Shown: positions 36,550 to 46,363, numbered from the stretch's first letter. The stretch: 64,000 nucleotides of DNA from JANWJE01 sp044326545 (GCA_044326545.1 JBIRBM010000009.1:1-64000); one strand, 5' to 3'. Notes: generated by a model from the letters alone, not told the origin. Numbers and translations: made by a program.

Positions 36550-38664
36550 CTAATCCAACACCCCCACAATATCACGCGATATTGCGATTGCCTGAAAAAA
36601 ACTGCCGTAATGATAAGCTGATCGTCCTAATCTAACAGTAAAAGAGGAGACAAGACTCGCTAGTGTGGTGTGTAAATTGATGATGATGATTTTTGAGAAT
36701 AAACTCCCCTCTGCAAAACGATGCGCATTCTCTCTATCCAGATGAGATAGAGGATAAATTCTTCTATTAAAAAGTGCACTGGCTAAAGATCCAATAAGAA
36801 AGTCTTCAACAAAGCTCGAGGTTGCCTCAGAGATCATGTTAATTCCAGGAACTGCAAACCGTTGCATGGAAAAAAAACAACATCCAAAAACCAAACCTGC
36901 TCCCCCCTCATAAGGGTGGATCAGGACCGGAACTAAAAGGAGCATGGATTTAACTGCATAATAAATGAATCTCGAGATTTTCTTAACCGTCTTTCTTAAA
37001 TCAGAGCTTTTGTCAATCGTCTTTTTCTTGTCGTTATCAAAAATCAGCAAAGGCTTTGGTAATGTGTGAATATAGTGTTTTAATCGTTTCTGGATCACCT
37101 CCTTGCTTAAAGGAGGAAGCTTCCTCGAGACAATAGCGTGTTTACACAATTCCACCTCGGTCGCTAATCCAATTTTTTGCATCATGTGTTCTAAATCATG
37201 GGGTGAATCCAGACTCAGCCAAGATTGTAAATTCTCAAAATCTTCCTGGATAAAACCGCAATTTGCCGCTAAAAAAATAATGGAAGAAGCCCTCTCTTCC
37301 TCTAATTTATCATCAAGGCAGATTAGCCTATTGTTTACAAGTTCCAATTGATCACAAACTGATTTTTTTCCATTAAAATCGCGATAAATGTCATCAATTT
37401 CTTTTAATAACGCCCCGTCACGCAAGATCTGGAGAAGATCTTTTCCACAGACAAAAGGAAGATCTCTCACCTGCTTAAATAAAGGGGAGCAATGTTGCCA
37501 CATACGCTTGGCTTCATAAACCTTGTGTAATTCACAACGTAATTGAGCCGAGATGACATTAAGATTGTCGTATCGGATTTTAAAATCATTGCCCCCCTTT
37601 TCTAATCCTTTTCGATCCAATCCATCTGTATCGAGCTTGAGCCGCTTGACATCATGCGAAAATTGTTGATATCTCTGCACGACCTCTTGCCATTGATCCA
37701 TTTCAGAAAGAGTCTCTTGAACGAATTGATTTGCTTGGTCTAAAATATCCCCTTTAAACAAATCGAAAAATTGATGGATTGACAAAATTCTCGGAATCAA
37801 AGGGGGAACTTTAGTGATCAACCTTTTAACAGCCAAAGAAAGATCTTTTTTCGCAATAAGCTGCAAACCAATCTTTATTCCAGCATAGAAATGATTGTCT
37901 CGATGATTCCCTCCATTGCCTTGCGTCGAACAAACATCTTCTAATTCGGTAAAAAAATCAAAGGGGAGTGCCTCCGCTTGATTGACCATACGATCGAACT
38001 GCTGCAAAGTCATCTGTTGCGAAGCAGCCGCCACAATTGGCCAAGCATAATCGCTAAGAGAAAGGTCTAGGACTTCACAAACCTTAAGAACAAGGTCTGA
38101 TTGAAACAAGCTTAAGTAGAACAGATAATTGGATCCCGCCCCTCTTCTTCCATCGAAATGATCGAACAATAGAGATAACCGTTTTTTCATTTCAATATCG
38201 TGTATCGCATAATAGACACTCCTCAAAACAGAAAGGGAAAGGGGCAGAGCATAGCCCATCAAACAGGTTAATAGGTTGAATTGAAATAAAAGAAAGCTCA
38301 AGTGATTGCGCCTAAAAGAGACGATAATCCCTTGAGTTAAAGATAATGAAGTGACACTTAATCCCCCTAGAAATAAACAATTCAATAGTGCTGCATTCAA
38401 AAAAAGAATGGCTTTGGTTTTATTATTTTTCCCTTTACGCAGTAATTCCCCTATCGAAGAAAAATTGATGATAGTAGACGAAAGGGTTGATATCCACCAC
38501 ACGCCCCGATCATGATAGGCCAAATAAGCGGCTCCAATCGTGATTGAGGCAAATGCCGTGATTGTGGCTCCCGAAGCGATCTGATTTTTTACCAACAAAG
38601 AGTTGTGCCCCAGCGAAGATTTAACAGCTCCTAAACTCGGAGGATGCAGGTGGTGCGTGATCAT
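36550..38664 (-). CDS. Multi-pass membrane protein of unknown function
   Basis: A 704-residue protein with hydrophobic clusters at both ends and a long soluble middle. The first ~165 residues hold about four to five candidate membrane segments, for example ATITAFASITIGAAYLAY, AILFLNAALLNCLFLGGL and LTCLMGYALPLSLSVL. Residues about 170-570 are polar and helical. The C-terminal ~130 residues hold two or three further segments (SMLLLVPVLIHPYEGG, GLVFGCCFFSMQRF). The ATG has AAGGA 6 nt upstream. The layout could be an inner-membrane protein or an inclusion-membrane-type protein. The classical short bilobed Inc motif is not seen, so I make no functional call. It is transcribed towards the giant gene, with a 170-nt gap between them. 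Confidence 0.7.
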   Translation of the reverse strand: MITHHLHPPSLGAVKSSLGHNSLLVKNQIASGATITAFASITIGAAYLAYHDRGVWWISTLSSTIINFSSIGELLRKGKNNKTKAILFLNAALLNCLFLGGLSVTSLSLTQGIIVSFRRNHLSFLLFQFNLLTCLMGYALPLSLSVLRSVYYAIHDIEMKKRLSLLFDHFDGRRGAGSNYLFYLSLFQSDLVLKVCEVLDLSLSDYAWPIVAAASQQMTLQQFDRMVNQAEALPFDFFTELEDVCSTQGNGGNHRDNHFYAGIKIGLQLIAKKDLSLAVKRLITKVPPLIPRILSIHQFFDLFKGDILDQANQFVQETLSEMDQWQEVVQRYQQFSHDVKRLKLDTDGLDRKGLEKGGNDFKIRYDNLNVISAQLRCELHKVYEAKRMWQHCSPLFKQVRDLPFVCGKDLLQILRDGALLKEIDDIYRDFNGKKSVCDQLELVNNRLICLDDKLEEERASSIIFLAANCGFIQEDFENLQSWLSLDSPHDLEHMMQKIGLATEVELCKHAIVSRKLPPLSKEVIQKRLKHYIHTLPKPLLIFDNDKKKTIDKSSDLRKTVKKISRFIYYAVKSMLLLVPVLIHPYEGGAGLVFGCCFFSMQRFAVPGINMISEATSSFVEDFLIGSLASALFNRRIYPLSHLDRENAHRFAEGSLFSKIIIINLHTTLASLVSSFTVRLGRSAYHYGSFFQAIAISRDIVGVLD

Positions 38665-38774
38665 GTTATCCTTGCTTGATTCCAGCTGAGTGTATTTTTT
38701 TCAGCAGGTTGTTCTAATAAAAAATTTAACTGTTACATACGCTTCAGCGCAAATTGTTCTTTTGCTGCGTCAGC

Positions 38775-39662
38775 TCAGTTAAAAGAAGCCTTCATCCTGG
38801 CCTGTCCTAATCGGTACCCCCCCCATTTGACAAGAGTTTGCAAAAATGCATAGGGAATTAAAAGAGGTTTCTCTCTCCACAATTTTTTCATCAAAGCTAA
38901 AACATACGCTCTGCCTCTTTGATTGTCTTTGCCTGCAGGACTCAAAATATCTCGATACACATAACGCGCCAAGCCCATATCAAAATGACGGTAAAACTCT
39001 TGTTTAAGGGTGTAATCGTGAGAATGAAAAACTTCTGCTTCTGCAATATAGGCAATCTTATGATTGCGCTGCAAAAGCATTGCCGTCACAAGAGTATCCT
39101 CTCCAAAAATAACAGAAGGAAATCCTCCCACTTCATCAAGTGCGCAATTGAGATAAGCAGCGCATGAATTGGAGCAAAAAAATGTATACGATCCATAGAT
39201 TGAAATATCCTCAAATGTTCGGATATGACTGACTGGAGGATAGTTAAACTGCCGGGAAAAAGAGCCGAAAAAACCAGCTCCTTGATGAGGCAGCTGTCTT
39301 GCATAAGCAATTGATGCGCGATTTTGAACAAGGGGAGCCACCAATTGTTCTATCGTATCAGAAGAACAGGCATAAGCGTCCTGTGTCATCATGATCACAA
39401 TCGATGTGTTCAAAAATTGTCTGCCCATTTCCCGGGTTGTTCCATGATTAAATGCATCCCGGGAAATCACCAAGGTTTCAGCTCCCATAGAACGAGCGAT
39501 TGGGACAGTCTCATCAGTTGAGGAGGAATCGATGATTAATACCCTGGGATGCAAAGAGGAGAGTAAAAGAGGAGGCAGACAATGGGGCAAATGCCTTGCA
39601 GCCTGAAAAGTGGGAATTACAATACCAATAGATGGGTGCATAAATGATCTTGATAATGTCAT
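38775..39662 (-). CDS. Family 2 glycosyltransferase, rhamnosyltransferase-like
   Basis: A 295-residue GT-A glycosyltransferase. The start IGIVIPTFQAARHLPHCLPP is typical, followed by VLIIDSSSTDET for nucleotide-sugar binding and FNHGTTREMG, a pattern common in rhamnosyltransferases. SIVIMMTQDAYA carries the acidic metal-binding position, and GEDTLVTAMLLQR the later acidic motif. It probably adds a sugar to LPS or another surface glycan. Its ATG lies 1 nt after the mreC stop codon, so it is the last gene of an aspC-mreC-glycosyltransferase transcript. Donor and acceptor cannot be read from sequence. Confidence 0.85.
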   Translation of the reverse strand: MTLSRSFMHPSIGIVIPTFQAARHLPHCLPPLLLSSLHPRVLIIDSSSTDETVPIARSMGAETLVISRDAFNHGTTREMGRQFLNTSIVIMMTQDAYACSSDTIEQLVAPLVQNRASIAYARQLPHQGAGFFGSFSRQFNYPPVSHIRTFEDISIYGSYTFFCSNSCAAYLNCALDEVGGFPSVIFGEDTLVTAMLLQRNHKIAYIAEAEVFHSHDYTLKQEFYRHFDMGLARYVYRDILSPAGKDNQRGRAYVLALMKKLWREKPLLIPYAFLQTLVKWGGYRLGQARMKASFN

Positions 39663-39663
39663 G

Positions 39664-40836
39664 TTATAGCCGACATCCTTCGTTGACTATAGGAGGTAAG
39701 ACGAACAACAGCGATAATTCTTCTAAAGGACCAGCAACTGGTCGAGCTTCTACATCATAGTAATAATCTCCTTCTTTCAACACCCCAACGCTTGTCACGA
39801 TCGCAACATCAAATCCAGGAGGAAAAATCCCATCCATCCCCGTTGTCACCAAAACATCATTCATTTTTAAAATAGAAAGAGATCCGCCAGCTCCTTGACG
39901 AGAAGCTTTTCCGGTTCGCAAATCACGGCTCTCTCCCTCTTCATCAGAAAAGTCATAGTTAAATCCCACTCCCTTTAAATAGACCGGCTGCCCAAGTCTT
40001 GAAGAAAAAAGACTTCCCAAAAGTTCCCCTTTAGCAAGGTACCATGTCCGATTAAAAGGTTGGAGGTTTTGCTTCACTTTTTGAAGAAGCTGCACTAGCC
40101 GATTTTGTTCCTCTAAACCAAGAGAAAGAGTCTTTTTATAATGGAGTTGATACAATATTTTTTCAATCTGCTCACCGATCAAAAAATCTTCTTCTCCTCC
40201 CCTAGCGGCTCTTACAGAAGGTCTTAAACGACTGTCACTGATAAGTCGAACACGAGATTGATTCTCTTCAACATGATCGATAATTCCAACAACGGCTTTT
40301 CCAATGACGACAGGGCTATTTTTAACAATCACACCCTGTTGTAAATTGCGATTGGTTGATTCTCCCACATTAATCCATAAAGAGCTATTCCAAGTGTCAA
40401 ATGAACGGAAAATGACGCGGGAAGGGACAGCGTGTATCCGATTTTTGATTGTTTTCAGCGTATTTTTCAGTGATTTTTCGTATTCTTCTGCTAATGTTTT
40501 TGTTTCTTCAGGTAGATAAGGCGCGATTTGTGTCATTTGAGAAGAAACTAATAGCTGCTCTTGAAGCTGCTCTTGCAAGTAGGCCACTTCAATTTCAAGC
40601 AATTGATTTTCAAGTTGGAGGCGCTGCTTTTCCTCTTCAAGCGATAAATGCGTGAAGGGAGAGGGCTCTGAAGGATGGACAATAGAATGCTTAATTAAAA
40701 GAACTTTTTGCCATAATGGTGCAAGAAAAGAAATGAATTGCCCTCTGATTTTATCGCTTCCATGGCGAGAGACACTCATCATGACGATGAGTGTCAAAAC
40801 AATCAAGAAATAGGTAAAAATAAACTTTTTTTGCAT
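39664..40836 (-). CDS. mreC: Cell shape and division protein MreC
   Basis: Part of the MreB-associated peptidoglycan machinery, which in chlamydiae serves division. One N-terminal membrane anchor (FIFTYFLIVLTLIVMMSV) is followed by a coiled coil (LEEEKQRLQLENQLLEIEVAYLQ) and then the beta-rich periplasmic domain with VIVKNSPVVIGKAVVGIIDH and RVRLISDSRLRPSVRA. The C-terminal part has VLVTTGMDGIFPPGFDVAIV, a family hallmark. At 390 residues it is longer than many MreC proteins because of an insert between the two beta-halves (about residues 225-285). The gene begins 7 nt after the aspC stop, and the next glycosyltransferase follows directly, so the three form an operon. Confidence 0.92.
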   Translation of the reverse strand: MQKKFIFTYFLIVLTLIVMMSVSRHGSDKIRGQFISFLAPLWQKVLLIKHSIVHPSEPSPFTHLSLEEEKQRLQLENQLLEIEVAYLQEQLQEQLLVSSQMTQIAPYLPEETKTLAEEYEKSLKNTLKTIKNRIHAVPSRVIFRSFDTWNSSLWINVGESTNRNLQQGVIVKNSPVVIGKAVVGIIDHVEENQSRVRLISDSRLRPSVRAARGGEEDFLIGEQIEKILYQLHYKKTLSLGLEEQNRLVQLLQKVKQNLQPFNRTWYLAKGELLGSLFSSRLGQPVYLKGVGFNYDFSDEEGESRDLRTGKASRQGAGGSLSILKMNDVLVTTGMDGIFPPGFDVAIVTSVGVLKEGDYYYDVEARPVAGPLEELSLLFVLPPIVNEGCRL

Positions 40837-40843
40837 ACACGCC

Positions 40844-42037
40844 CTACATTACACTTAAAAGCGCATCTGCAAGATAAGAGACATTGTCGATATTCAACCC
40901 TGCAATATTAATCCGTCCATTATTAGGAGTATAAATCCCTTTTTCTTTTCGCAAACGCTGAACCTGTTCTATTGTCAATCCACAAAAGGAAAAAAGTCCT
41001 TTTTGATCATGTAAGGCAAAGAGATTGCGATCAGATCCTTTACCCATTAAAGCGGCAACCAATGCTTGACGCATCTGCCGGATTCTGTCGCTCATATGAT
41101 GTAATTCAATTTTCCATTCAACTGTCAGTTCATGCGATTTTAAAATTGTCGAGACGATGCGCGCTCCTTGTAAAGGAGGATTAGAATAATTTGCCCTAAT
41201 CAAACTTCTCACCTGGCTTCCAATTTTTGGAATTTGCTCATGAGATAAGCCAATAATGGTAAGAAACCCTACCCGTTCTCCATAAAGACCAAAATTTTTG
41301 GAAAAAGAATAGGCGACCAACATCTCGTGCCCTTCCTTCGCAAAGTGTCGGATGGCTTGAGCATCTTGATCAATCCCCTCTCCAAATCCTTGATAAGCCA
41401 TATCAAAAAATGGAATCATCTTTTGTTTTTTAATTAATTCACAAAGCTCCTCCCATTGGGAAAATGTGGGATCTATTCCAGTTGGATTATGGCAGCATCC
41501 ATGCAACAAAATCACACTTCCAGAAGGCATGTTCCGTATGGCTTCGCACATTCCATCATAATCAAGAAGGCGTGTCTGTGGATTAAAATAGGGATAACTT
41601 CCAACACTTAAACCCGCTCTTTCAAAAATCTGCTTGTGATTGGACCAGGTAGGTTGGGAAATAAAAATCGTTTTACTGACAAGCTTAGCCAAAAACTCTG
41701 CGCCAATTCGAATAGCACTTGCTCCTCCCACTGATTGGGCGGCAAAAAAACGATCAGAGGTTAACAGGGAAGAATCAGAACCAAATAGTAATTGAAGAGA
41801 GAGGCGGAGAAAATCGGGATCTCCTTCAATCGGCAGATATTCTTTATTTAAATGCTTGCGCAGCAGGAGTGCCTCCGCTTTTTTTACGCTGGCTAAGACT
41901 AAGGGGGCTCCCTCAGCAGTTTTATAAGCTCCAATGCCTAAATTGATTTTATTGGGACGGGGATCGGCGGCAAACAGAATAGGCAATCCTAAAATCGGAT
42001 CCTCAGGCAACTGAGGAATATCGTTAAAATAAGGCAT
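40844..42037 (-). CDS. aspC: Aspartate/aromatic amino acid aminotransferase
   Basis: PLP-dependent transamination between aspartate or aromatic amino acids and 2-oxo acids. The active-site lysine lies in AYSFSKNFGLYGERVGFL, preceded by LLHGCCHNPTGIDPT with the cofactor-binding asparagine and by PFFDMAYQGFGEG with the ring-binding aspartate and tyrosine. NLGIGAYKTAEGAP near the N-terminus and RINIAGLN near the C-terminus, with the substrate arginine, also fit. I use the ATG at 42037, with GGAG about 8 nt upstream, giving 397 residues, the normal family length; a TTG 27 nt earlier has no ribosome binding site. tyrB is an alternative symbol for the same enzyme class. First gene of the aspC-mreC-glycosyltransferase operon. 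Confidence 0.93.
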   Translation of the reverse strand: MPYFNDIPQLPEDPILGLPILFAADPRPNKINLGIGAYKTAEGAPLVLASVKKAEALLLRKHLNKEYLPIEGDPDFLRLSLQLLFGSDSSLLTSDRFFAAQSVGGASAIRIGAEFLAKLVSKTIFISQPTWSNHKQIFERAGLSVGSYPYFNPQTRLLDYDGMCEAIRNMPSGSVILLHGCCHNPTGIDPTFSQWEELCELIKKQKMIPFFDMAYQGFGEGIDQDAQAIRHFAKEGHEMLVAYSFSKNFGLYGERVGFLTIIGLSHEQIPKIGSQVRSLIRANYSNPPLQGARIVSTILKSHELTVEWKIELHHMSDRIRQMRQALVAALMGKGSDRNLFALHDQKGLFSFCGLTIEQVQRLRKEKGIYTPNNGRINIAGLNIDNVSYLADALLSVM

Positions 42038-42284
42038 ACGGAGAGCTCCGATCGTACTGTTCAAAAGTTTTAATCTTTTCTAAGAGGATAAAATGAAAGA
42101 GATTTAAGATCTCTCTGTCCGATTTTAAAGGAACTCTTTATAAAATTGAAGAGGTTGTATTCTCGAACACAGGGTATTGCACTCATTGCGCGTGAGGGCG
42201 CAATGGCTCGAAGGTGACTTTAACCAAGGAAATTATGATTGCATAAAAATAGTCATCTTAATAAAATCAGTTCTTCATTTGCTT

Positions 42285-42357
42285 GGGGCGTTAGCTCAGT
42301 TGGTAGAGCGCAACGATGGCATTGTTGAGGTCAACGGTTCGACTCCGTTACGCTCCA
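42285..42357 (+). tRNA. tRNA-Ala (anticodon GGC)
   Basis: 73 nt fold into a full cloverleaf. The 7-bp acceptor stem GGGGCGT/ACGCTCC contains the G3-U70 wobble pair that marks alanine tRNAs. The D arm is GCTC-AGTTGGTA-GAGC. The anticodon stem CAACG/TGTTG closes a 7-nt loop, ATGGCAT, with anticodon GGC. A 5-nt variable loop and the T arm AACGG-TTCGACT-CCGTT follow, and the discriminator is A. CCA is not encoded. It lies between the divergent aspC start and the topA end, as a single plus-strand gene. In C. trachomatis a tRNA gene also lies in the greA/aspC area, as I recall. Confidence 0.96.
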
Positions 42358-42409
42358 TTCTTTCATGACAATCCACAACATCCACCTCTTAAAATCGCTC
42401 TCTATCCAA

Positions 42410-45073
42410 CTATTTGTTTATATGCCCATTCAATAAACCGGCCAGTTTAAACATATCAACCATGTCCTTTGTCCCCAACACCTTGGCTAGTGCTTCATCA
42501 GGGCAAATCAGTCTCTTGTTTGTCTCATTCTGTAAATTTCGCGTTTTAATATAGTCCCAAACCTTTTTTATCACTTCGCCACGGGACAGCTCAGAGACTC
42601 CCACAATAGCGGCAAGCTCAGACGATAAACGATAAGTGGGCATAGCTCGCGCAGCCTTGGCCTTCACTTCTTTTTCCTTCACCGCTTTAACCGATTTGCC
42701 CCCCTTCCCTTTCTGAGACTTTTCTTTTGTTGACGTCATCTCATCTGGTGTTGACCGATCAACGTCTTGTGATTTTGCTTTCCCTATTGTCTTTGCCTTT
42801 TTGTCAGCCCCTTTTTTCTCTTTTGTTTTTTTCTGATAAGGCGTGCGTGGATGACTTGGGTATTTTGTATTTAACTGATCGATTTGATTGACAATCACGT
42901 CGCATTCAGGAAAGGTCGAGCATGAATAAAATGTTTTCCCATAACGGGACTTGCGGGCAACCATCATCCCCGAACAATCAATTGCCGGGCATGCAGGTAA
43001 ATCTTCCTGAACAATAGGCGCCTCTCCTTTTTTTGGAATATTGACAATCCCCTTGCACTCAGGATAGCGTGTGCACCCTAAGAAGGCGCCAAAGCGGCCG
43101 TGACGCACCTTCATTTCAGATTCGCATTTCGGACAAACCTGATCCCAATTAAAATCTGCCGCATAGTCCTCTTTATTAAAGCTCATCTCTTCAATCGGGA
43201 CTGAATAGGTGCAATCGGGGTAGCGGGAGCATCCATAAAAATACTTAGAGCGAGACCAAATTTTCTGTAATTTCCCCTCTTGGCATTGTGGACAGTCAAT
43301 ATCAGTCATCACTTTTGGAACAAAGGCTTCTTTCATGGCGATTTCAAGCGTTGGATTAAATTGATCCCAAAATTCCTGGATCAACTCTTTCCAATCTTTA
43401 CCATTTTCAGCCACCAATTCAAGATTGTCCTCCATCTTCGCTGTAAATCCGATGCTCATAATTTCTTGAAAACTCGATTCAAGCATTTGAGCGATCACTT
43501 GCCCTAATTCAGTGGGCTTCAGCCTTCCGTTTTCTTTGACCGTGTATTCCCGGCTCTGAATTTTATTCATAATGGTTGCATAAGTCGAAGGGCGTCCAAT
43601 CCCCGACTTCTCCAATTCCTTTACCAAAGAGGCCTCTGTAAAACGTGGAGGATGACGTGTGAATGCTTGCTCAGCCTTTAATTCCTCTAAAATCAATGCC
43701 TGCCCTTCATACAAATTCGGCAAAATTTTGTTGTCATCATCTTTTTCTTCATCATCAAATTTTTCTTCATAAACAGCTAAGAATCCAGGGAACTTCATCA
43801 TCGACCCTGTGGCCCTTAAGACAATATTTTCTCCTCCTTGAAGATCTGCAGAAACAGTATCATAGACAGCAGCAACCATTTGAGAAGCTAAAAAACGGCG
43901 CCATATCAGCTGATAAAGCATAAACTGTTCTTTGGTCAAATAGTCTTTAATCATTTCCGGAGAATGATGGAGATTGGTTGGACGAATGGCTTCGTGCGCA
44001 TCTTGAGCACTTTTTTGTCCAGCATATTGCTTTGCTTCAGTTGGAACATATTCAAGTCCATACACATGTTGAATATATTGACGCGCCTCTGCTATTGCTT
44101 CAGAAACGATCCGAACAGAATCGGTACGCATGTAGGTAATCAACCCTTCGGAACCCTCGACCCCTAAATCAATCCCCTCATAAAGACCTTGGGCAATGCT
44201 CATTGTCCTAGAAGAGGAAAAACCATAATGGCGACTTGCCTCCTGCTGCAAAGTTGACGTAATGAAAGGAGCAACCGGATTGCGTTTTTTCTCTTTACGC
44301 TCGACTTTTAAAACATGAAATGGACCTGGGCGCATACGATCCAAAATCGCATAAGCAGCCTCTTGATTGCTGACTAAAGTGACCTCTTTGCCTTCAATCA
44401 GTTCTTTTTCAACACGTTTGCCATCAACAGAATAAAGATTTCCATAAAATAACCTCTCTTCAGAACCTGTTTTTAAAATAGCCCCTAAATTCCAATATTC
44501 TACAGGTTTAAAAGCCTCAATTGTTTTCTCCCTATCCACCGCTAATTTTAGAGCAACAGATTGGACGCGGCCGGCTGAAAGAAAATTCTCACGACCTCGC
44601 TGAATTCGACGATTTAAAAGGGGAGAGATTTTATATCCCACAATCCGATCAAGCAAACGGCGTGCTTGCTGCGCATTGACAAGAGAAAGATCAATTTCAC
44701 GAGGAGTTTCCAACGCTTTAAGCACAACATCTTTAGTGATAGAGTTAAAGGAGACTCTTTTTGTCTGAGTGCCGGGAGGTAGAATTTCCCTAATATGCCA
44801 AGCGATCGCCTCCCCTTCCCGATCAGGATCGGGAGATAAATAGACCACATCGCATTCTTTGGCAGCCTTGCGAAGGCGAGAGATAACCTCTTCTTTATTA
44901 GGTAAAATCGTGTATTTGGGTTCAAACCCATGTTCAATATCGATTCCAAACTCTTTTTCAGGCAAATCGCGGATATGGCCAACCGATGACTCAATAAGAT
45001 AATTGGGACCCAAAATTTTTTTGAGTGTTTTGATTTTAGCAGGCGATTCTACAATTATTAACGATTTACCCAT
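42410..45073 (-). CDS. topA: DNA topoisomerase I fused to a C-terminal SWIB domain
   Basis: Relaxes negative supercoils by transient single-strand cleavage. The Toprim start is SLIIVESPAKIKTLKKIL, with DPDREGEAIAWH further on. The active-site tyrosine is Y314 in LITYMRTDSVRIV. After the core come three zinc-ribbon units with paired cysteines (CPQCQEGKLQKIW, CPKCESEMKVRHGRFGAFLG, CPAIDCSGMMVARKSRYG), then a Lys-rich linker. The last ~80 residues (about 805-887: LSSELAAIVGVSELSRGEVI, then KRLICPDEALAKVLG and MFKLAGLLNGHI) form a SWIB/MDM2-type domain. SWIB is rare in bacteria; its fusion to TopA is a known chlamydial trait. GGAG lies about 10 nt before the ATG. A stem-loop separates it from dprA upstream. 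Confidence 0.96.
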   Translation of the reverse strand: MGKSLIIVESPAKIKTLKKILGPNYLIESSVGHIRDLPEKEFGIDIEHGFEPKYTILPNKEEVISRLRKAAKECDVVYLSPDPDREGEAIAWHIREILPPGTQTKRVSFNSITKDVVLKALETPREIDLSLVNAQQARRLLDRIVGYKISPLLNRRIQRGRENFLSAGRVQSVALKLAVDREKTIEAFKPVEYWNLGAILKTGSEERLFYGNLYSVDGKRVEKELIEGKEVTLVSNQEAAYAILDRMRPGPFHVLKVERKEKKRNPVAPFITSTLQQEASRHYGFSSSRTMSIAQGLYEGIDLGVEGSEGLITYMRTDSVRIVSEAIAEARQYIQHVYGLEYVPTEAKQYAGQKSAQDAHEAIRPTNLHHSPEMIKDYLTKEQFMLYQLIWRRFLASQMVAAVYDTVSADLQGGENIVLRATGSMMKFPGFLAVYEEKFDDEEKDDDNKILPNLYEGQALILEELKAEQAFTRHPPRFTEASLVKELEKSGIGRPSTYATIMNKIQSREYTVKENGRLKPTELGQVIAQMLESSFQEIMSIGFTAKMEDNLELVAENGKDWKELIQEFWDQFNPTLEIAMKEAFVPKVMTDIDCPQCQEGKLQKIWSRSKYFYGCSRYPDCTYSVPIEEMSFNKEDYAADFNWDQVCPKCESEMKVRHGRFGAFLGCTRYPECKGIVNIPKKGEAPIVQEDLPACPAIDCSGMMVARKSRYGKTFYSCSTFPECDVIVNQIDQLNTKYPSHPRTPYQKKTKEKKGADKKAKTIGKAKSQDVDRSTPDEMTSTKEKSQKGKGGKSVKAVKEKEVKAKAARAMPTYRLSSELAAIVGVSELSRGEVIKKVWDYIKTRNLQNETNKRLICPDEALAKVLGTKDMVDMFKLAGLLNGHINK

Positions 45074-45112
45074 GTTGATACCACTCCATCAATCAGCTTC
45101 TTTTCGATCTTT

Positions 45113-45140
45113 ATTGAGAAGGTGTCAACACCTTCTCAAT
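45113..45140. terminator. 13-bp stem-loop between dprA and topA
   Basis: ATTGAGAAGGTGT (45113-45125) and ACACCTTCTCAAT (45128-45140) pair perfectly around CA. It lies just after the dprA stop on the minus strand. No long T-run follows, so it may attenuate rather than end transcription into topA. Confidence 0.5.
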
Positions 45141-45145
45141 CATCT

Positions 45146-46234
45146 TTAGATTTTTTTATAAATTTTACCGGGATATTCTTTAACCATTTTTTTTAGAACT
45201 AAACTCATTAATACCCCATTTAATTTTGCAATAGGCCATTGAATCCGAAGAACAAGCTCCTCGACTGACATTTCTTGAATCGGCATCTGGTTTAATAACT
45301 CTTTCTCCTCTTGATCGAGATGAAACGAGGATTTTTTTTCAGATTTAAACACAAGAGGCAAAGAATAATGGTCAAACATTCTGAGAATATCGTCGACATT
45401 TTCTATTAATGTTGCCTTATGTTCTTTAATCAGAGCATGATTACCTTTAAAAGAATCGCAATCGACTCTCCCGGGAAGAGCAAAAACCGGCCGCCCTTGC
45501 CCCAAGGCAAGAGCAGCCGTTAGCATCGCTCCACTTTTCTGAGGTGCTTCAATTAGAATGGTTCCCATCGTCATCCCGCTGACAATCCGATTACGCCTAG
45601 GAAAATGATGCCGATCTGGAGGCGTTTTCATTGGAAATTCACTAATAAGAGCCCCTTTTTGCTGAATTTGACGAGCTAAATCCTGATTTTCAGTTGGATA
45701 AATAGCCGCCAATCCCGAACCTAATACAGCTAACGTTCTTCCATGTTCTAATGCTCCCTGATGAGCCACTGTATCAATCCCCCTCGCTAAGCCGCTGACA
45801 ATAGTAAAACCAGCTTGCGAGAGTTTAATACTGAGCTCTTTGGCCATTTCTTGTCCATAAATACTGCAATGGCGAGTTCCAACAATTGCTAAAGAGCGTT
45901 GATCTTCTCTGGTTAAGGTTCCTTGCATGTAGAGAATCAGGGGGCAATCATGAATTTCAAGTAACCGGCGCGGATATTGAGGACTTGTAAAAGGAATGAG
46001 ATGGGCTTGCAAACGATCGGCTAACGCAAGATCGTCTCTCCATCGTTGATCTTCTATTCCTTTTTTCCAACCCTGTAATACTTTAGGGCCAAACCCAGGA
46101 AAAGCTGCGATTTGCTCTAGAGGTGCTTGCAATAGGGCAGAAGCTGAACCATATTGCTCCATTAAAAAGCGCACTTTGCTTGCGCCAACATAAGGCAAGC
46201 GACTGATAATCAATAATGCTTCAAGTTCTTCCAA
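45146..46234 (-). CDS. dprA: DNA processing protein DprA
   Basis: Binds incoming single-stranded DNA and loads RecA during transformation or recombination. The N-terminal helical domain ends with a helix-hairpin-helix-like AFPGFGPKVLQGW. The Rossmann-like core has RSLAIVGTRHCSIYG, TIVSGLARGIDTVAHQGAL, LAVLGSGLAAIYP, HHFPRRNRIVSGM and ALALGQGRPVFALPG, all standard. The last ~70 residues form the winged-helix end (LLNQMPIQEMSVEELVLRI). The start is TTG at 46234, supported by GGAG 5 nt upstream. The length of 362 residues is normal. It is upstream of topA on the same strand, about 70 nt apart. Confidence 0.93.
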   Translation of the reverse strand: MEELEALLIISRLPYVGASKVRFLMEQYGSASALLQAPLEQIAAFPGFGPKVLQGWKKGIEDQRWRDDLALADRLQAHLIPFTSPQYPRRLLEIHDCPLILYMQGTLTREDQRSLAIVGTRHCSIYGQEMAKELSIKLSQAGFTIVSGLARGIDTVAHQGALEHGRTLAVLGSGLAAIYPTENQDLARQIQQKGALISEFPMKTPPDRHHFPRRNRIVSGMTMGTILIEAPQKSGAMLTAALALGQGRPVFALPGRVDCDSFKGNHALIKEHKATLIENVDDILRMFDHYSLPLVFKSEKKSSFHLDQEEKELLNQMPIQEMSVEELVLRIQWPIAKLNGVLMSLVLKKMVKEYPGKIYKKI

Positions 46235-46267
46235 AGAGACTCCATTTACCTAAACAGGCAATTTAAG

Positions 46268-46320
46268 GCTTCGATCCTCAAGAGCTTTCGCTTCAACCCA
46301 AATGACGCTCCTAGTGCATA
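46268..46320. repeat. Family A repeat, right arm only
   Basis: AGAGCTTTCGCTTCAACCCA followed by AATGACGCTCCTAGTGCATA matches the right half of the copies at 3981 and 15344. The left half is missing and a family C element abuts it. Confidence 0.6.
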
Positions 46321-46363
46321 AGAACCTGTTCAACATGTTTGATCACGATCCTGAACAGGTTCT
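46321..46363. repeat. Family C minimal palindrome
   Basis: AGAACCTGTTCA (46321-46332) and its exact complement TGAACAGGTTCT (46352-46363) flank a 19-nt centre that contains GATCACGATC. It looks like the two ends of the 14803-15070 element joined with the interior lost. Confidence 0.65.
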
